From Phlebiopsis flavidoalba (taxonomy: Eukaryota > Basidiomycota > Agaricomycetes > Polyporales > Phanerochaetaceae), in contig JAOCPU010000047.1 of the NCBI GenBank assembly GCA_035772785.1, positions 231,261-295,260 of the forward strand: a stretch of 64,000 nt of DNA, given 5' to 3'. Below the pieces are notes generated by a model. That model was not told the DNA's origin and made no database searches. It worked only from the letters and a program-made list of their open reading frames with translations. Below are positions 1 through 11,960 of this stretch, piece after piece. A program made the position numbers and the translations under genes. Positions within the stretch are counted from its first letter, which is position 1; every line of letters begins with the position of its first letter.

Positions 1-765
1 ATCGTCTGGCGCTCCATTCCAGTAAACTCGACCTGGCTGAGAAATCTTGGACGACAGAACCAGTTAGGGACCCGTGCACCTTCTTCCGGCCAGGAGACAC
101 CATCCATAACGAGAGCGCGGAGCTGTGGGAAGGGCGGAAACAATTCGTAGGAGGCGGGAGAAAGAGCTGAAGTGCATCTTGCGCAATGTAAAATGTTGAA
201 GTCCTGGAAAGGACTGGAATAGACGAGGAAGCATAATCAAGAAATGGGGAGGAACTCGTTGTTCGTCAAAGACCGACTTGGATAAGGAAGTCTCTCGATC
301 AAACTGATCCCTTCCCAGGTGACGGACTTCAGTCGCTTGAGCTGACGCGGGAGGGGAGAAAGCAGCAGTAAAAACCCATATCCGAGGAAGCCTTTCCAAG
401 CATCCCGAGATTTTTGATCATAAGGACAGGCAGCAACGGCTGCGGTGACCTGAGAATGAGATTGCTGAACTTTGATAGATGATCTGCGTGGAAAAGAATG
501 TAGTAGAATTGAAAAGCGCATGTCTCGATAATCGTGCCCAATGTTTGCAAACCATCGTACAATCTGCTGAGTGCGACTTGGCCTTTCCTAAGCAAGGCGA
601 CATCCTGAAAATGAAGATTCTTTTCTCCATCAACGCCAGGATGCTAACGACCTCTGTTATGATTTGGTGTACAACTTCGGGTGGAAGGGTCGCGGTGGTA
701 CTGTCACCTTTGATGACGATAATATCGCCTACTCTCAGTTCAGGGTTCTCTGTCGACGGAGCCAT
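1..765 (-). CDS. F-box/LRR-like protein, copy 1 (runs off the left edge)
   Basis: The N-terminus has an F-box-like segment: a TLPPEVVHQIITEV motif at about residues 25-38, followed after a spacer by CKHWARLSRHALFNSTTF. This is the pattern of mushroom F-box proteins, which act as substrate adaptors of SCF ubiquitin ligases (family knowledge). Downstream, in shifting frames, come leucine-rich pieces (LPRQLKRLKSVTWEG; a segment around GVSWP) that match the same positions in the copy at 2852-4416. The start is taken as the ATG at 765, just before the F-box. The frame changes several times and the 3' end lies outside the window. The substrate is unknown. A gene of this family is likely; intactness is not shown. 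Confidence 0.55.
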
Positions 766-1849
766 TGGTTCCAGCGAGATGAGGTTCTCAAGATTTCGCA
801 GTAGTCCAGGTCTTCATGTAAGGATCGACCGCGCGAAATGTTCTCGCCGCTTTACGCATTGCGTGATAGCGCAAGCATGTCGCTTTTGCACTGTCTATCG
901 ACCTAGCGCGTGCCAGGTAAGTCAGCGTAATGAGTCGCGCAGCATGCGACACTTTACCGCGCTGAAATAATCTCAGTATCCAACGTTGCATGCAAGAGAG
1001 AAAGAACATGACGACGTAGCTGACTATGATATTCCCACTATATGTGACGGTGGTCGCTGGTGGTCGTCGCTGGCCCGATTTACATCTTCAAATGCCGACA
1101 ATGTCGATCATTGATCGCTAGTTGCCGGCCGCAACCTCGAGCCATCAAATCCTAATTACCCCGAGGCCCAAAGTTCGAATTGCCGCGAAGTCAACTAGTC
1201 GCGGTCGACGTCCTTCGGCTCGTGATGTCTCTCTGTTCTAATACTTGGCAATGCTAGCCAGCACCACTGCGTCAGAGTATAATCTTCAGCGACGCCGCAA
1301 GGCACGGAGTCAGGGGCGTGGTCTGCTTAGAAGAGAGACACAGGGCACGCCCGACTGGAGCAACGTGAGTGGACAACGATTCGGCGTCGCATTGAATGAG
1401 CTTTATTCCAACCGGGAGGCATCGTGACATAGACCTTAGGGATAACAGCGTGCTCAGTCGCCTGTGGCTACTTTGGCCAAATGATTTTCGCGGAAAGGGT
1501 TCGCGAGACGCGAAACGTCTGCTGAGACAATTACAGACCCTTGCTCCCGGTGTAGATGAAATCGACACTGTAATGGTTTGTTTCTGTGCGGGTTATGCGA
1601 ATTCACACAGGCTTAGATGTGTCCTTCAACGTAGTGGGCAAACCTTTTGCCTCGCTGGTCGTGTCGTACATTTGCTGATGATCCAGACCGCCTTCCTGTG
1701 TTTCGGGATCTCGAAGGTCAAGCTGAAGACTGCTAAGGCTCGAGACAGTCTAATGCACGGAGAGGTATATCGGTAGGCTCCAGTAATTAAGATTTTTTTG
1801 CTCGTATTTGATTATCTCATAGGACCGCTATGTGCATTTTGTTTGACTG
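766..1849. other. Interval with no recognised gene
   Basis: Short open frames occur on both strands, but none shows a recognisable domain, a splice-bounded exon or similarity to the neighbouring families. Probably promoter and intergenic DNA, or decayed sequence, between the first F-box gene and the next plus-strand exons. Confidence 0.4.
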
Positions 1850-2480
1850 TTCCGCTCAGAGTTTTAGCGAAGAAGAGAGCGGTGATGAAGCCAGCCCTAC
1901 CCAAAGCAGTGTACAGACACCGTAAGTCTTGACGTACCTCTTGAGAATGGGCTCTCAAAATCGAGCTGTGAAAATTGTAGGAAAATCACCGAAGATCAGC
2001 CCAAGAAGAAAATATCCCTATCTGCGTACATTACCTTAAAGCGATTTGCAGGCAAATCCGGCGCTGGCCAACTTCCGGCCTCGGAGCATACATGGAATTC
2101 AGATGAGCAACGCTTCTGAGGAGTATGAGACCGACGATGAGCAGTATCAAAGCTGCAGATTGTAGTTGCCAATCGCAAAGCCGGCTTCTACAAAATAAGC
2201 GGCCCGGGACCACACGTGTTCTTTCTTTCGGCTGTAAAGCAATAAGCAGGCGTATTAGGCGGCATATTTTCTCTAGACGAGGAAGTTCCATACGTGATCT
2301 TGAGGTCTGCTGCGATCGATGCATACAGTCTTCATCGCGCATCTTCCTGTGGAAGAACACCATGAGTTCCATTCAAAGGTACACCGCCCACCTGAGGACA
2401 CGGAGGGTCCGAACTCGCGGAGGTGCAGATAGGACACCTGAAGCAAAGATGTTACGGGACGTCTGGGAGAGACCTGTCTG
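1850..2480 (+). CDS. Possible exons of an unrecognised protein
   Basis: A Ser/Glu-rich segment (about 1850-1921, reading SFSEEESGDEASPTQ) ends at a good donor, gtaagt (1922). About 57 nt later an acceptor, ttgtag, opens a segment reading KITEDQPKKKISLSAYITL and then KRFAGKSG. Acid/serine-rich then basic composition next to clean splice signals suggests a real gene, perhaps nuclear, but I recognise no domain. Frames downstream to about 2480 are inconsistent. Boundaries and function are uncertain. Confidence 0.25.
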
Positions 2481-2851
2481 ATGAGTCATCGAAGCGGGAG
2501 TGATGAAAGCAAAGAGGAGAGGGCAGTGGTACGAGATCCTCGCGCAGCGAGACAAGCCACCGCCAAGATCCCCCGGAATCAAAGTGCGCCTAGAGCGAGG
2601 AGGGGTTTGGTGGTTTGTGGATATTCAGCCGACAGATGAAGAAGGCCATAACGCCATGAGTTGTATTGTAACCCATACGTGCAGGAATTATTCGCGCCAT
2701 CCTTTATAATACTTACGAGTCTTTATCTCAAGTCAAAAAGCTCATCTATAAATAATGCTATAGCCTACACCGCTGATAAAACTGTCGAGAATCTATACGC
2801 TAATTCATCAAACGCAGTACAGGGTTGTCTATGAGCCAATATTACACTCAA

Positions 2852-4416
2852 TCAATAGTTATATCCCACCACCGTAGTGTCGTCCTCGAGTAAACCGGAC
2901 GCCCGTGCTTCAGACGCTGGATCGCCACGGCGAACTGCAGGAGGACGGTGGCCGTCCGTAATCCATACGAAGTTAGGGTCGTAGTCTCCCAGCCAATAAT
3001 GGGCAGGAAGCAGAGCCATGGACTTAGCGGATGGTATGAACCTTTCTTCCTGCCCATCTACGTCGAGGTCTCCATGTACGATGAGCTTGTCGCTGCCAGC
3101 CAGGTGCGGCATATTCGTTCGCAAATTCAATAGCATTCTGCGAACGTCGACGGAGTCATTGAGCGGTAAAACTCGCATTCAAGGCGAGGGTAGCTCGACA
3201 GGCTGAGTAAGACCGTATCGAGGTCGGCGCAAAAGCTTTGGAAGGTGGATTTGTGGGCCGGGGTGTACCTGAGAAACTGTGATGCGTGTGATCTCTGGTG
3301 GGCAATCCGCAGAGTTTGCGCGCTAGATGAAGGATGATTTTCCAATCGCCTTCTGCGGTAGCCTGCATTGTAAATTTCCCTGTGGTAATGCGCCCAAGTC
3401 AATCAACTATTACTAGAGCTAGTGTTTTGAGCACTTACATCCGCTCCCTGTTTCTTCAGTCGAGAAGATGATTGAGTGAGAAATGGACAATCCTTGTTGG
3501 ATACGACAAGCGGCGAAGAAAGAGCAGATATTCGCCACCACGTGCGAGTCTGTATCCACAAGGTCAGGCAGAGCATGGACGTGTTTGAGTAATCTGTGGA
3601 TGCACAGAAAAAAAGGGCGGGGGTTGAATGCGACCAAGAAATAGCCTGCTCACGTCGCCTGCAGCCGGAAAATGCAAGGTCTTCTGATGCTCCACGGATG
3701 TAAGTTCGACTCGGTTGAGATACCGTGGACGCTGGAACCAGGTAGGAATATCAGTACCTTCGTATCCGGCCAGGAGATCCCATCCAAAGTAAGAGTCCGA
3801 AGCCGCGGAAGAGAGTAAACAATTCGCAAAAAATGGGAGAGGGAGGGAAAACGCATGGTGCGTAGTCGAAGGCATTCGAGTGCGGAAAAAGCCTGGAACA
3901 GGCGAGCATTCTTGTCAGGATATGAGGCGGGAATCGCTGTGCGGTAGCCCTAGACGAAAACAGTGGACCGACAAAGTCCAGGCTCCCTTCCCAGACGATA
4001 GATTGTAGCCGCTTGAGCTGATAAGGGAGGCTAGAGACGAGAAGGAGACCCATCTCTGGTGAAGCCGCCCCAAACACCCCAAGATTGTTGATGAAGACAG
4101 CAGGTAAGGATAATGATTTTGGAGATCTAAGGATAAGGTTTCCCAGTTTTTCCTACGTGGCCCACTTGGCAGAGAACAGTCGAGTGGTAGAGCCCGCGCC
4201 TCGCCTGTCGCGCCCAATGCTGTGCAGACTAAGGCCAAACGACTTAGAGAAATATGACAACTCTTGTAGGCGGAGTATTTCGGATGGGTCCAAGTTCTGA
4301 CTGCACGAGAGCGTGCGTACTACCTCTGTCAGGATTTGGTGCAGTACTTCGGATGGGAGAGTGGTGGCGTCACGTTTGAATTTGACATATCTTGCCCAAT
4401 CGGCGACAGTATCCAC
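2852..4416 (-). CDS. F-box/LRR-like protein, copy 2
   Basis: Paralogue of the copies at 1-765 and 6129-7700. Near the N-terminus TLPSEVLHQILTEVV matches the F-box start of copy 1. The middle has leucine-rich pieces (PYQLKRLQSIVWEG; LPRLRTLTLDGISWPD; PTWFQRPRYLNRVEL). The C-terminal part reads LPLNDSVDVRRMLLNLRTNM, then PHLAGSDKLIVHG, the counterpart of QIKQCMPRMEGRDAVKV in the plus-strand copy. Expected role: substrate-recognition subunit of an SCF ubiquitin ligase (family inference). The parts lie in different frames; some junctions look like introns, others like indels. A run of 11 G lies just upstream at about 4435-4445. Confidence 0.55.
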
Positions 4417-4475
4417 AGAGTATCGAATCGAAATGGGGGGGGGGGCTCCCGGCCAAAGTTAGCTCTGATTTGCGC

Positions 4476-5395
4476 TCAAATGGCCAGTTCGCGAGGCGAA
4501 ACTGAGGGAAAAACGCCGGAGGTCCGACCGGCACACTGACCGGTGAGTATTGACCTTGTGCCTCGGCTGGTATAGCGCTTCCTGAGATCGAAGAAATTAG
4601 ATACTCGACGCCCATACGAACAAAGGCAATAGAAATCACCTAAATAGATGCCGTTCTTCGTGAAAAAGAGGCTCTGATCGTTTCTACGATAGCCGCAACC
4701 AATGACATCACCTGCTGTGTGCAACGAGACTAGGTTGTTCTTCCCGTGCCCATTCCAATAGGGAGGGCAGACTCACGACCGTATGTGGCAGCATATGACC
4801 ATACGCATGGAACTTGACCAAAGCCCCTGTACGACATGGTGCCATTACTCATATACGTGCACGACGCTCCGTGCATGTCGGATACAAAATGAGCATGGAT
4901 CCTACCATGTTTCGGGGTTGAGCAGTTGATCGAGTGCGATTAGACAGAATATTACCCTATTCCCAAGATACTAAGGGTAGAAAATTTTATTTCGATGAGA
5001 TTAGCATGCATGAAGCTGGTGTGCTCAACAGAATATGTACTGACTGGTTAGACGGAAAGAGAGTCAAGATGTGTGCCTCGTAGTAGTAAATTTCGCAGCG
5101 GGGGTCATATGGGATATTGGACCGCACGTTTTGTGTAGAGACTGCTCCCAGCGAGAAGGTCGTCGAAGATGTGTGGTCTCTCTGCTGAGTGGTAAGATTA
5201 TGTACCTTCGGAGGGTAAACATGTCTGCACACCGAATTTCACAACAACACCGTCATCCTCAATTTCTGGTGCAGACTGATCCAGAGTTTTTTCGACCGGT
5301 AGGACCAGCCTTTCAGGGAGAGCGAGATCTCCTGGAAGCTCCGGAGTCCACCACACTTCATTTAGGTACTGCTTCGCAAAATTTCATCTCGCTAG
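4476..5395 (-). CDS. SPRY-domain protein (fragmented)
   Basis: Minus-strand segments together give a SPRY (B30.2-related) domain of the fungal Ssh4/Ear1/RanBPM kind. In order: YLNEVWWTPELPGDLALP leader (about 5245-5385); the strand pair NVRSNIPYDPRCEIYYYEA (about 5070-5140); and TAGDVIGCGYRRNDQSLFFT followed by KNGIYLGDF (about 4650-4715). The last is the hallmark 'GDVIGCG...FFTKNG..LG' block. SPRY domains are protein-interaction modules; in Ssh4/Ear1 they act in ubiquitin-dependent sorting of membrane proteins. Two intron-like gaps separate the blocks. I see no transmembrane helix or PPxY motif nearby, so a full Ssh4-type protein is not shown. Several frame breaks. Confidence 0.55.
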
Positions 5396-5399
5396 AATA

Positions 5400-6128
5400 G
5401 CAATGATCAGATTCATTATCTTGTAAGCAAAGTACTCCCCCCCCCTACCCCGATGCGAAGTTTTTCAACTTTACTGGACGTCTTTAATTCGGTAGGTGAG
5501 CGTATACTAATGAAAGACCCCGTGGCAAATTTGACCGCCAGCACACCATGGGCCATGGCGCGCGCGTGGGGGTTATTTGATGTAGACATAGCGACGCCGC
5601 GCTGATATCGCGCTACTGCAGTGCTAAGATGGTCACAGAACCTACACTCTGCATCTGCCAACCCCAGGTGCGGAGTATAACTGTGGGAGACGGTTTCAAG
5701 TTCAGCTCGACCCCAATTCAGCGACCGCAGATCGCGATCACGTGCTGGGCTCTCGTTTTCCCACGGCCCGTAAACCCTAGTACGGCTCTTGCCAGCCTTG
5801 TGTTTTGACGCACCCTAGTCACATCGGTCGGATTGACTTTCCCTGCCTTGCTGTATCTCTCATCCTTTCCACTCAGTTATCACGAAACCCTCTCGGAGAA
5901 GCTCTTCGATATCCAGAATTTTCATTCGTGAGCAAAGCGCAAAGTCGAATCGAACGGCCGTCACGGTGCTGACTGCGCTATGTGGCCCGCTCCCTCAGTG
6001 TATAATGGCAGGCCCGCTACATCATGACTCTTCCTCATTGGACACTGCTTTATACTGTGATAGAGTCAAATACGACAGCACCGGCTCGATTGCTCGCGAA
6101 AATGACGCGTCAAAGTTGAACGATTCTC
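5400..6128. other. Divergent intergenic region between minus and plus genes
   Basis: Lies between the 5' end of the minus-strand SPRY gene and the plus-strand F-box gene, so it probably carries both promoters. It contains an 8-9 C tract near 5439. No convincing coding segment. Confidence 0.35.
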
Positions 6129-7700
6129 ATGGGACCGTGGATCGAAAGGTTTCCGGGAGAGATCACCCATCACATTGTGCTTCAGACCGCAACGAGCCCT
6201 ACCTTCGGGAGAAAGATACCGTTTGGACAAAAAGACCTTGGGGGTCATTGGGATGCAAGATACATCCCCAACGTATCTGTAGTATTCTGTCGCCACTGGT
6301 TTAAAACGCTGAGAAAAATCCGTTTCAAGTCCGTTTCAGTATCGACCTTTGAACAAAATGCAGGGTCTACTGGAGCTACTCCGCTCCGATGACACCTCGT
6401 CTTTGTTCATTTTTCCCCAGCGCCATACGTGAAAGCCATGGATAGTGACACAGCATGCGGCTGAGCGCATCGACCTATTCCTCGTGTCGAGAGCTGCACA
6501 GCGCGTCTCCAATATTCAAACCTTCATTTGGGATGGGCAGGGGACGTCACTAGAAAGGGGCCAACGGCCAGCACAGATGCCTGCGACCGTTTTCTCGAAG
6601 CTTCCACTCCTGTTTTCTTTTTCGTTCTTTGACATCCTTGCAGCGATTCGTCCTTGAATCACATCGCTTTCGGTCATTCAGCTTTCTTGCAAGGCTTGTC
6701 CTATCGCTACCCCGGTCTGACAAGATTGGAGCTCACAAATGTCACTTGGCCGGACGAGCCTGCAACCTACACCCGACAACCTAGTCTCAGTCACCCTGCA
6801 TTGACACGCATCAGCATTCGTTACAAGCAACTGTCTGTGGAAAGCGGACATGTGGCAATGAATGCCCTGAGCCTCCTCGGAGGGCAAAAACCTGACGAAC
6901 AGGCTGGATTACGCAGCATTGGCAGGGATGATACTCTCGTTCTCGCCAGAGCCTGTTCTCCGGAGCCTCTCCACGCGCTCAATATCCCCATGGCTTTTCT
7001 TCTTAGAGTAGAAGAAGATGGTCAGAGTACGTCTCTGTGTAATGCGGACTGGTGGTTCCAAAACTCACCCCTTCTCGACACAGGGATTGTAAACGCAGAA
7101 GTGCCCACCATGAAAAACTCGAGGTTCTTGACCCTCTTCATCCGACGCACACCACTTTCGGAAATCGGGCATCCAGACATTACCTGTGCTGTAACCGTGT
7201 ACAAGGATGAGCTTCGCCATGCTTTAGAGCCATCCGGTTTAGCGCATCTAGAAAGCTGTGACGCAATGTTGAGAGCTCTTGATGTGCTCGCCGATCTCTC
7301 CGACGTGATCAACCCCAGAGTCGAGTTCGACACTGGCGAAGACTCTGGTCGCCCAGAAGAGCGGCATGCATTGCGTCAGATCAAGCAATGTATGCCTCGA
7401 ATGGAGGGGAGGGATGCAGTCAAGGTCACTACTGGGCACGGTAGACTGGCCATATTTGAAGCGTCTTGTGCGATGATCATTGCTCTTTACATCCTCAAGG
7501 TTTCAGCAATTCTTTTCCTCATAAGCATAGCTCTATTCTCTTCAAGTCATCTGTGCGCCCATGTGTATTTTCCTGGGCATTGTTTGACCGCTCTTATGAG
7601 TATTCATGCTGTAATTTACGCCTTATCACTGGTTTTTGCAGGACTGAGTCTGATTGTTTTCTGTTCGGTGATGTCGTGCATCGCATACCAGAATTATTAG
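6129..7700 (+). CDS. F-box/LRR-like protein, copy 3
   Basis: The N-terminal piece has RFPGEITHHIVLQTAT and then CRHWFKTLRKIRFKSVSVST, an F-box-like helix pair matching copies 1 and 2. After breaks near 6390 and 6655, a long open part begins with LSYRYPGLTRLELTNVTWPD, an LRR strand with the family's 'WPD' signature. It continues to a C-terminal QIKQCMPRMEGRDAVKV motif (about 7375-7425) shared with copy 2. The frame stays open to 7700, but the part after about 7465 is hydrophobic and has no counterpart in copy 2, so the native stop may be near 7465. The start at 6129 is the first ATG before the F-box. Expected role: SCF adaptor (inference). Confidence 0.55.
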
Positions 7701-7914
7701 ACCAGACACTTGTCACGAGCCAGTATCAGTACAAGCACTACAACTATCTCCACATTGTGGCCGCTCACAGCCGGAACCATGAGGGTACCAACTTCCAAAG
7801 TCTATCCCTTTCTTTCGCTGCCCACGCCTCCAAGCTACGCGCCACAAGCCTTGCACTCGGAAAAATTCAGCGCTCTTGAGCTGCCTCCGAGCTCCTCGGC
7901 GAACGTAAAGTGGG

Positions 7915-8940
7915 TCATTGCCACCCCTTTTTCGGGTCAAACAGGTAGTGTTGCGTTGCGTTGCTCGATGCTCGACAAGCTCCGCAAAGTCCTTGCGACA
8001 TGCTGCGCCCCGAAATGCAAATCTGCCCTGACGGCCGTCGCCGTGACCAGAGATACCACCTACGCCCGCTCGGGCACCCGTGCCACCACGTGCGGTGGAA
8101 TCGAATGCAGGGAATGAAACGTTGCGATTGAGTTTTCATACTCTGTATTAGAGTCGTGACGGCGTGCTGTGAGGCTTCTTTGCCGAGTGCAAGGCGCTGG
8201 ATGTCGTACGTGGCAAGTTGGGTCTCTGGAGAGAGACACTGTACCGCGACGTCCTGGTCGGGTTCGTAAATCTGGGAATGGTCATAGCGTGAGAGTGCAT
8301 AGAACGCAGATGGAAGGAGGATGAAAGCCGAGGTGCTTTGTGCAAGATTTATCACGTCCTGAGGATGAGGGGCGGTTGTAAAATAGCAGATATAACGTAG
8401 TCATCATGTACGTACGATCGGTGAAGGGTACCGGAGCTCTCGGGGTAGCCCTGTCTCGACTTGGAAGTTTCGTGCGACTTCCTCTCGGATTGTCCCAGCC
8501 CTTCAGCGTGGACGGCCCATGCAACGGATAGGTGACTCAGCGCACGTATTCGTAGATTGTCAATCAAATATTTTGTGGCGAGACGAAGGAGACCGGCGAC
8601 GACGCGATAGTCTTCACGGTCGTTATTGCCAAAGGTTGGACCGTCATAAAGTGCAGAGAGAAGATGCGCAAAGTCTTCTGCGCTATCTTGTAATTCGAGT
8701 ACCCGGACAGCCCCTCCATGTACTGTTGGTCGCTTGTAGGAAAAATGCGATATCGTTTGGCGTGGAGGGTCAGCTGGGACGTGTGGTGGCTGTGGTAGAG
8801 AGAAGAAGATCTCTGAAGAAGATACTGTGACGAGAGAGTTGAGACATATGTACGCGGAACAAAGTCTTTTCTGCTTGAAGAATAACAGATCCATCTACAA
8901 ACCATAAGCTTGCATGTCTGATGTATGTGGGCGTCGTCAT
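7915..8940 (-). CDS. BTB/POZ-domain protein
   Basis: The start at 8940 gives MTTPTYIRHASLWFVDGSVI, followed by LQAEKTLFRVHMSQLSRHS and FFRDLL: the opening strands and helix of a BTB fold ('...V.L.....F.vH...L...S..F..mf'). A second block reads VRVLELQDSAEDFAHLLSAL, then YDGPTF and a LLRLATKYLIDNLR helix, completing BTB and the start of a BACK-like region. Agaricomycetes carry large families of such proteins; BTB mediates dimerisation and can recruit Cullin-3 (family knowledge). The downstream CRKDFAELVEHRA segment (about 7965-8005) is likely the C-terminal helical part. Introns of about 50 nt separate blocks and at least one frame break is present. The stop near 7915 is uncertain. Confidence 0.65.
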
Positions 8941-9607
8941 TGACACCGGGCACAGTAGAGGAGTGGTTGGGTTTGACCCGCAGGCTCCTCGTAGACATTG
9001 TTGAGTGATGTATCTAGAACAGACATCTGCCATGAAACGGCCAATCGTTTGTTGCAATGAGCTAGAGATGATTCCGCGACTATTACCAGTTCACTGGTCG
9101 CGTCACCGTTGGCCAGAATGGGTCGTCTGAGGCAAGTCTGAGGGGATCTTCAGCTCTGGAATTAGAGGTGGTAATTTAGCTTCATGCATAAACCTTATTT
9201 AAACGCATCGATACACACCTACGCTACGCTTCACTAGCTTGACTCTCGATGGTCACCGTGCCTCTCGAAGTCGTTTTTGGGCCTTTGGCCAACTTGCGAT
9301 GTGTAGGACCCACGTGAGTGCCACGTGTTTGTGCTTCTCTCGATTTAAATTTCGAGTTGCATCGGTTTGCTCCTCCGCTCACTACAAAGCTGAGACAACT
9401 TGAAACCTCAACTTTGCAACGTACTTGTTATGTCTCTACAATGTCTTTCTCACACCTCGCCGCCCAAGTCACAATGTGCACCGGAATATCTACTCTTTGG
9501 ACAAACAGATGAACAATATAACACTCTCTCACCCTTCCTCTGGGGCGGTTCCCACACAACCATACCTTTTATACCGTCTACCACTACTCTAATCATCGCA
9601 AGCTGCC

Positions 9608-10494
9608 ATGAAGGATATTTTACGCGCTTTTCGCCCGGAGAAAGACAAAGTTTGCATCCCCCAGGACGCTTTCGCCCCCGGCGACTACTCTTAACGACCC
9701 CATCTCCGCAAGAGATTCGCTCCCCTATTTTATCCTCATCCACATACCCTTCATCGTTTGCGGGGGGGGTGCGCAAGCGCAATCGATCTGCAACGACATC
9801 CGTAGCCACAGTGCAGCCTCTTACCGTCGTAGAGCTGTTCCAGTCCCAGGGCTGTTCCTCCTGCCCACCGGCGAACGACAACGTTCTACGCGTAGTCGAC
9901 GAACCCTCAAACGCTGGTGCTCACATACGAAGTCACGTACTGGGACTACCTTGGCTGGCCCGACACGTTTGGGAACAAGGCTTGGGACAACCGTCAGCGG
10001 GACTACGCTGCCGCTTTCAAGAGTAGAAGCGTGTATACCCCGCAGGTGCGTCCATCATAGATTCCATGCTCGTATGCGTCTCACGAAAACCCTTTAGGTC
10101 ATTGTAAACGGCGTATCAAGTGGCGTCGGGTCTCGCCAGAGCGAGCTCCAGAACCTCATCCGCGATGGCCAAGCTTCACATGACGCGACGTCGGTCAGTG
10201 TCTCTATCGAGAACGGTTCGCGTCATGATTGCTGGTCCCGAAGACACCCGTGGGATCGTCCAGCTCGTGATTTACGATCCTAAGATGCATGACCATAACC
10301 ATCGGCCGCGGGGAGAACAAGGGACGGGAAGCTTCCTCACCAAAATATCGTCCGTGAGCTTCTCGTACTGGGATGGTGGGAAAGGTGGTCGAATGGAGTT
10401 TTCTCTCCCGCAGCTCGAAGGCAATGGGTTAAGGGCCGCGATTCTGGTTCAGAGAGGTCGAGGTGGCCCTATCCTTGGTGCATGTAAAGTCTAG
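9608..10494 (+). CDS. DUF1223 (thioredoxin-fold) protein
   Basis: The ATG at 9608 gives MKDILRAFRPEKDKVCIPQD and then AFAPGDYS. One extra T in 'tcttaac' then throws the frame. The core VVELFQSQGCSSCPPANDNV (about 9824-9884) carries the CxxC motif of DUF1223. It is followed by TYEVTYWDYLGWPDTFGNKA and a DYAAAF segment. A 53-54 nt intron (gtgcgt...ctttag, about 10046-10098) splits SRSVYTPQ from VIVNGVSSGVGSRQSELQNL. The C-terminus reads LPQLEGNGLRAAILVQ and stops at 10494. DUF1223 proteins are thioredoxin-like and of unknown biochemical role. At least three single-base shifts interrupt an otherwise complete protein of about 260-270 residues. Confidence 0.8.
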
Positions 10495-11880
10495 TATTCG
10501 ATCATGGAGTATGTGTGTCAATTAGCGTGTTTCATCGGGCAATAATTCTCAATCATGGATTTATATCGCAGTTCGCTCTGTTTTACAATTTATGAAATAA
10601 TAATCAAATCGTTTCCAATGCGTGTTTGGGTATTGGGGATCTCTTCCTAACACCAAAATTTCGTAGTAAGCGTGGGAAAGTGTAATTTTTGTTACCGTTC
10701 GATTCAAAATTGAGCGTCTCTTGGGCGTCTGACAACCTTAACCCTAGGGTTTTCCAATACAAATTTGAATCAAAACTTGTTCCGATTTTCTAACATTGTC
10801 GTACATGGATCTGACCTCTAAATATTGCTACTAACTATGCAGACCACTGAAACTACCCCCCGCTCAAGTCGTTATGCTAAGCGCTTGATGTTTTCAACTC
10901 CTGCAGCTCGCACAAACTTCGACGAAACTTTCGTTCCAGGATTAGCGCCCGTCTGTCCGCCGCCTTACCTTGCGGAGGACATACTCTGCTGTGCTAGTGG
11001 GGTATTTAGTGATCTCTAAAACATTTATCTCAGTCATAAATGTATTGTTCAATTTTTGTGTCTCTGTTAATATGCCAATTTGACGTCAATGCGTTTGTGT
11101 TTCTGCACTTTGTCGAGTTTCGGCGTTCTCCGTGCGCCACAACGGTTTTGATTGCTGCCGCTTTCGGACAGTACAGTCTACCTGTGTTGCAATGAACTAG
11201 AGCATTGACAGTCGTATGGTGGACACCATTGTATATGTTTCATTGCCATTAATGTGCACAGTTCCATTCTTTTCCACCAGTTCTCACAGTATTCGAGGGG
11301 CAGTGTATGAAATGCATTCTGGGTAGCTATCTACTACACTGTTGTGCTGTGGTAGTCCTCAGCGTCCTCGTCCCCAATGCGCCCACATTTAGCTGTCACC
11401 GTCGTGCTGTCCAGACCGTTCGTGAATCGTAGAGTCATCGTTGCTCAATCCGTGCCGTCGCAGCGGCGTAGGTGACTTTGTCGCAGCCGTCCCCGCTGTG
11501 GCTGGCCTCATCGTCACGCCATCCATGTCGCGTGCGGCTTGTCCGCACCGCAGTTCACCTCACCACGAGCTGTCCTCGCCGTCCACATTGCATCGTGGTC
11601 ATGCACGTTGTAGCCGGCCTCAGCACGTTGTGGTCGGCCTCATCGTCCCGTGTTCACCCTTGTCATGACAGTCCTCGTTGCGTGCGTCCTTGTCAGGTGT
11701 ATCGTAGCCTATATGCCGTGGAGTTCCGGTCGTGCCGTTTGCGTTGCGCCGTGGCTGATTTGTCTCATGTGATAGATGACTTGTCATGGTCACCTGCATC
11801 ATGCGAGTCGTGCCCTCGCGCGGAAACCGTCGCATCGAGGCCGCCAAGCCGTAGTTGGCCTCGTCCCATTGCGGATATCC

Positions 11881-11960
11881 TCGTCGCGTCTTGGTCGTCC
11901 TCGTCGCGTCTTGGTCGTCCTCGTCGCGTCTTGGTCGTCCTCGTCGCGTCTTGGTCGTCC
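11881..11960. repeat. Perfect tandem repeat, 4 x 20 bp
   Basis: The unit TCGTCGCGTCTTGGTCGTCC occurs four times head to tail without a mismatch, followed by a partial, altered unit (tggtcgtccatcgtcgggg). Because 20 is not a multiple of 3, the array cycles through all three frames. It is therefore unlikely to be a coding repeat. Confidence 0.95.

Noticed and set aside
7466..7700. C-terminal membrane segments of the plus-strand F-box protein
   Set aside because: No counterpart in the paralogues, and the hydrophobic stretch follows a point where the other copies end. More likely 3' UTR read through after a frame shift.
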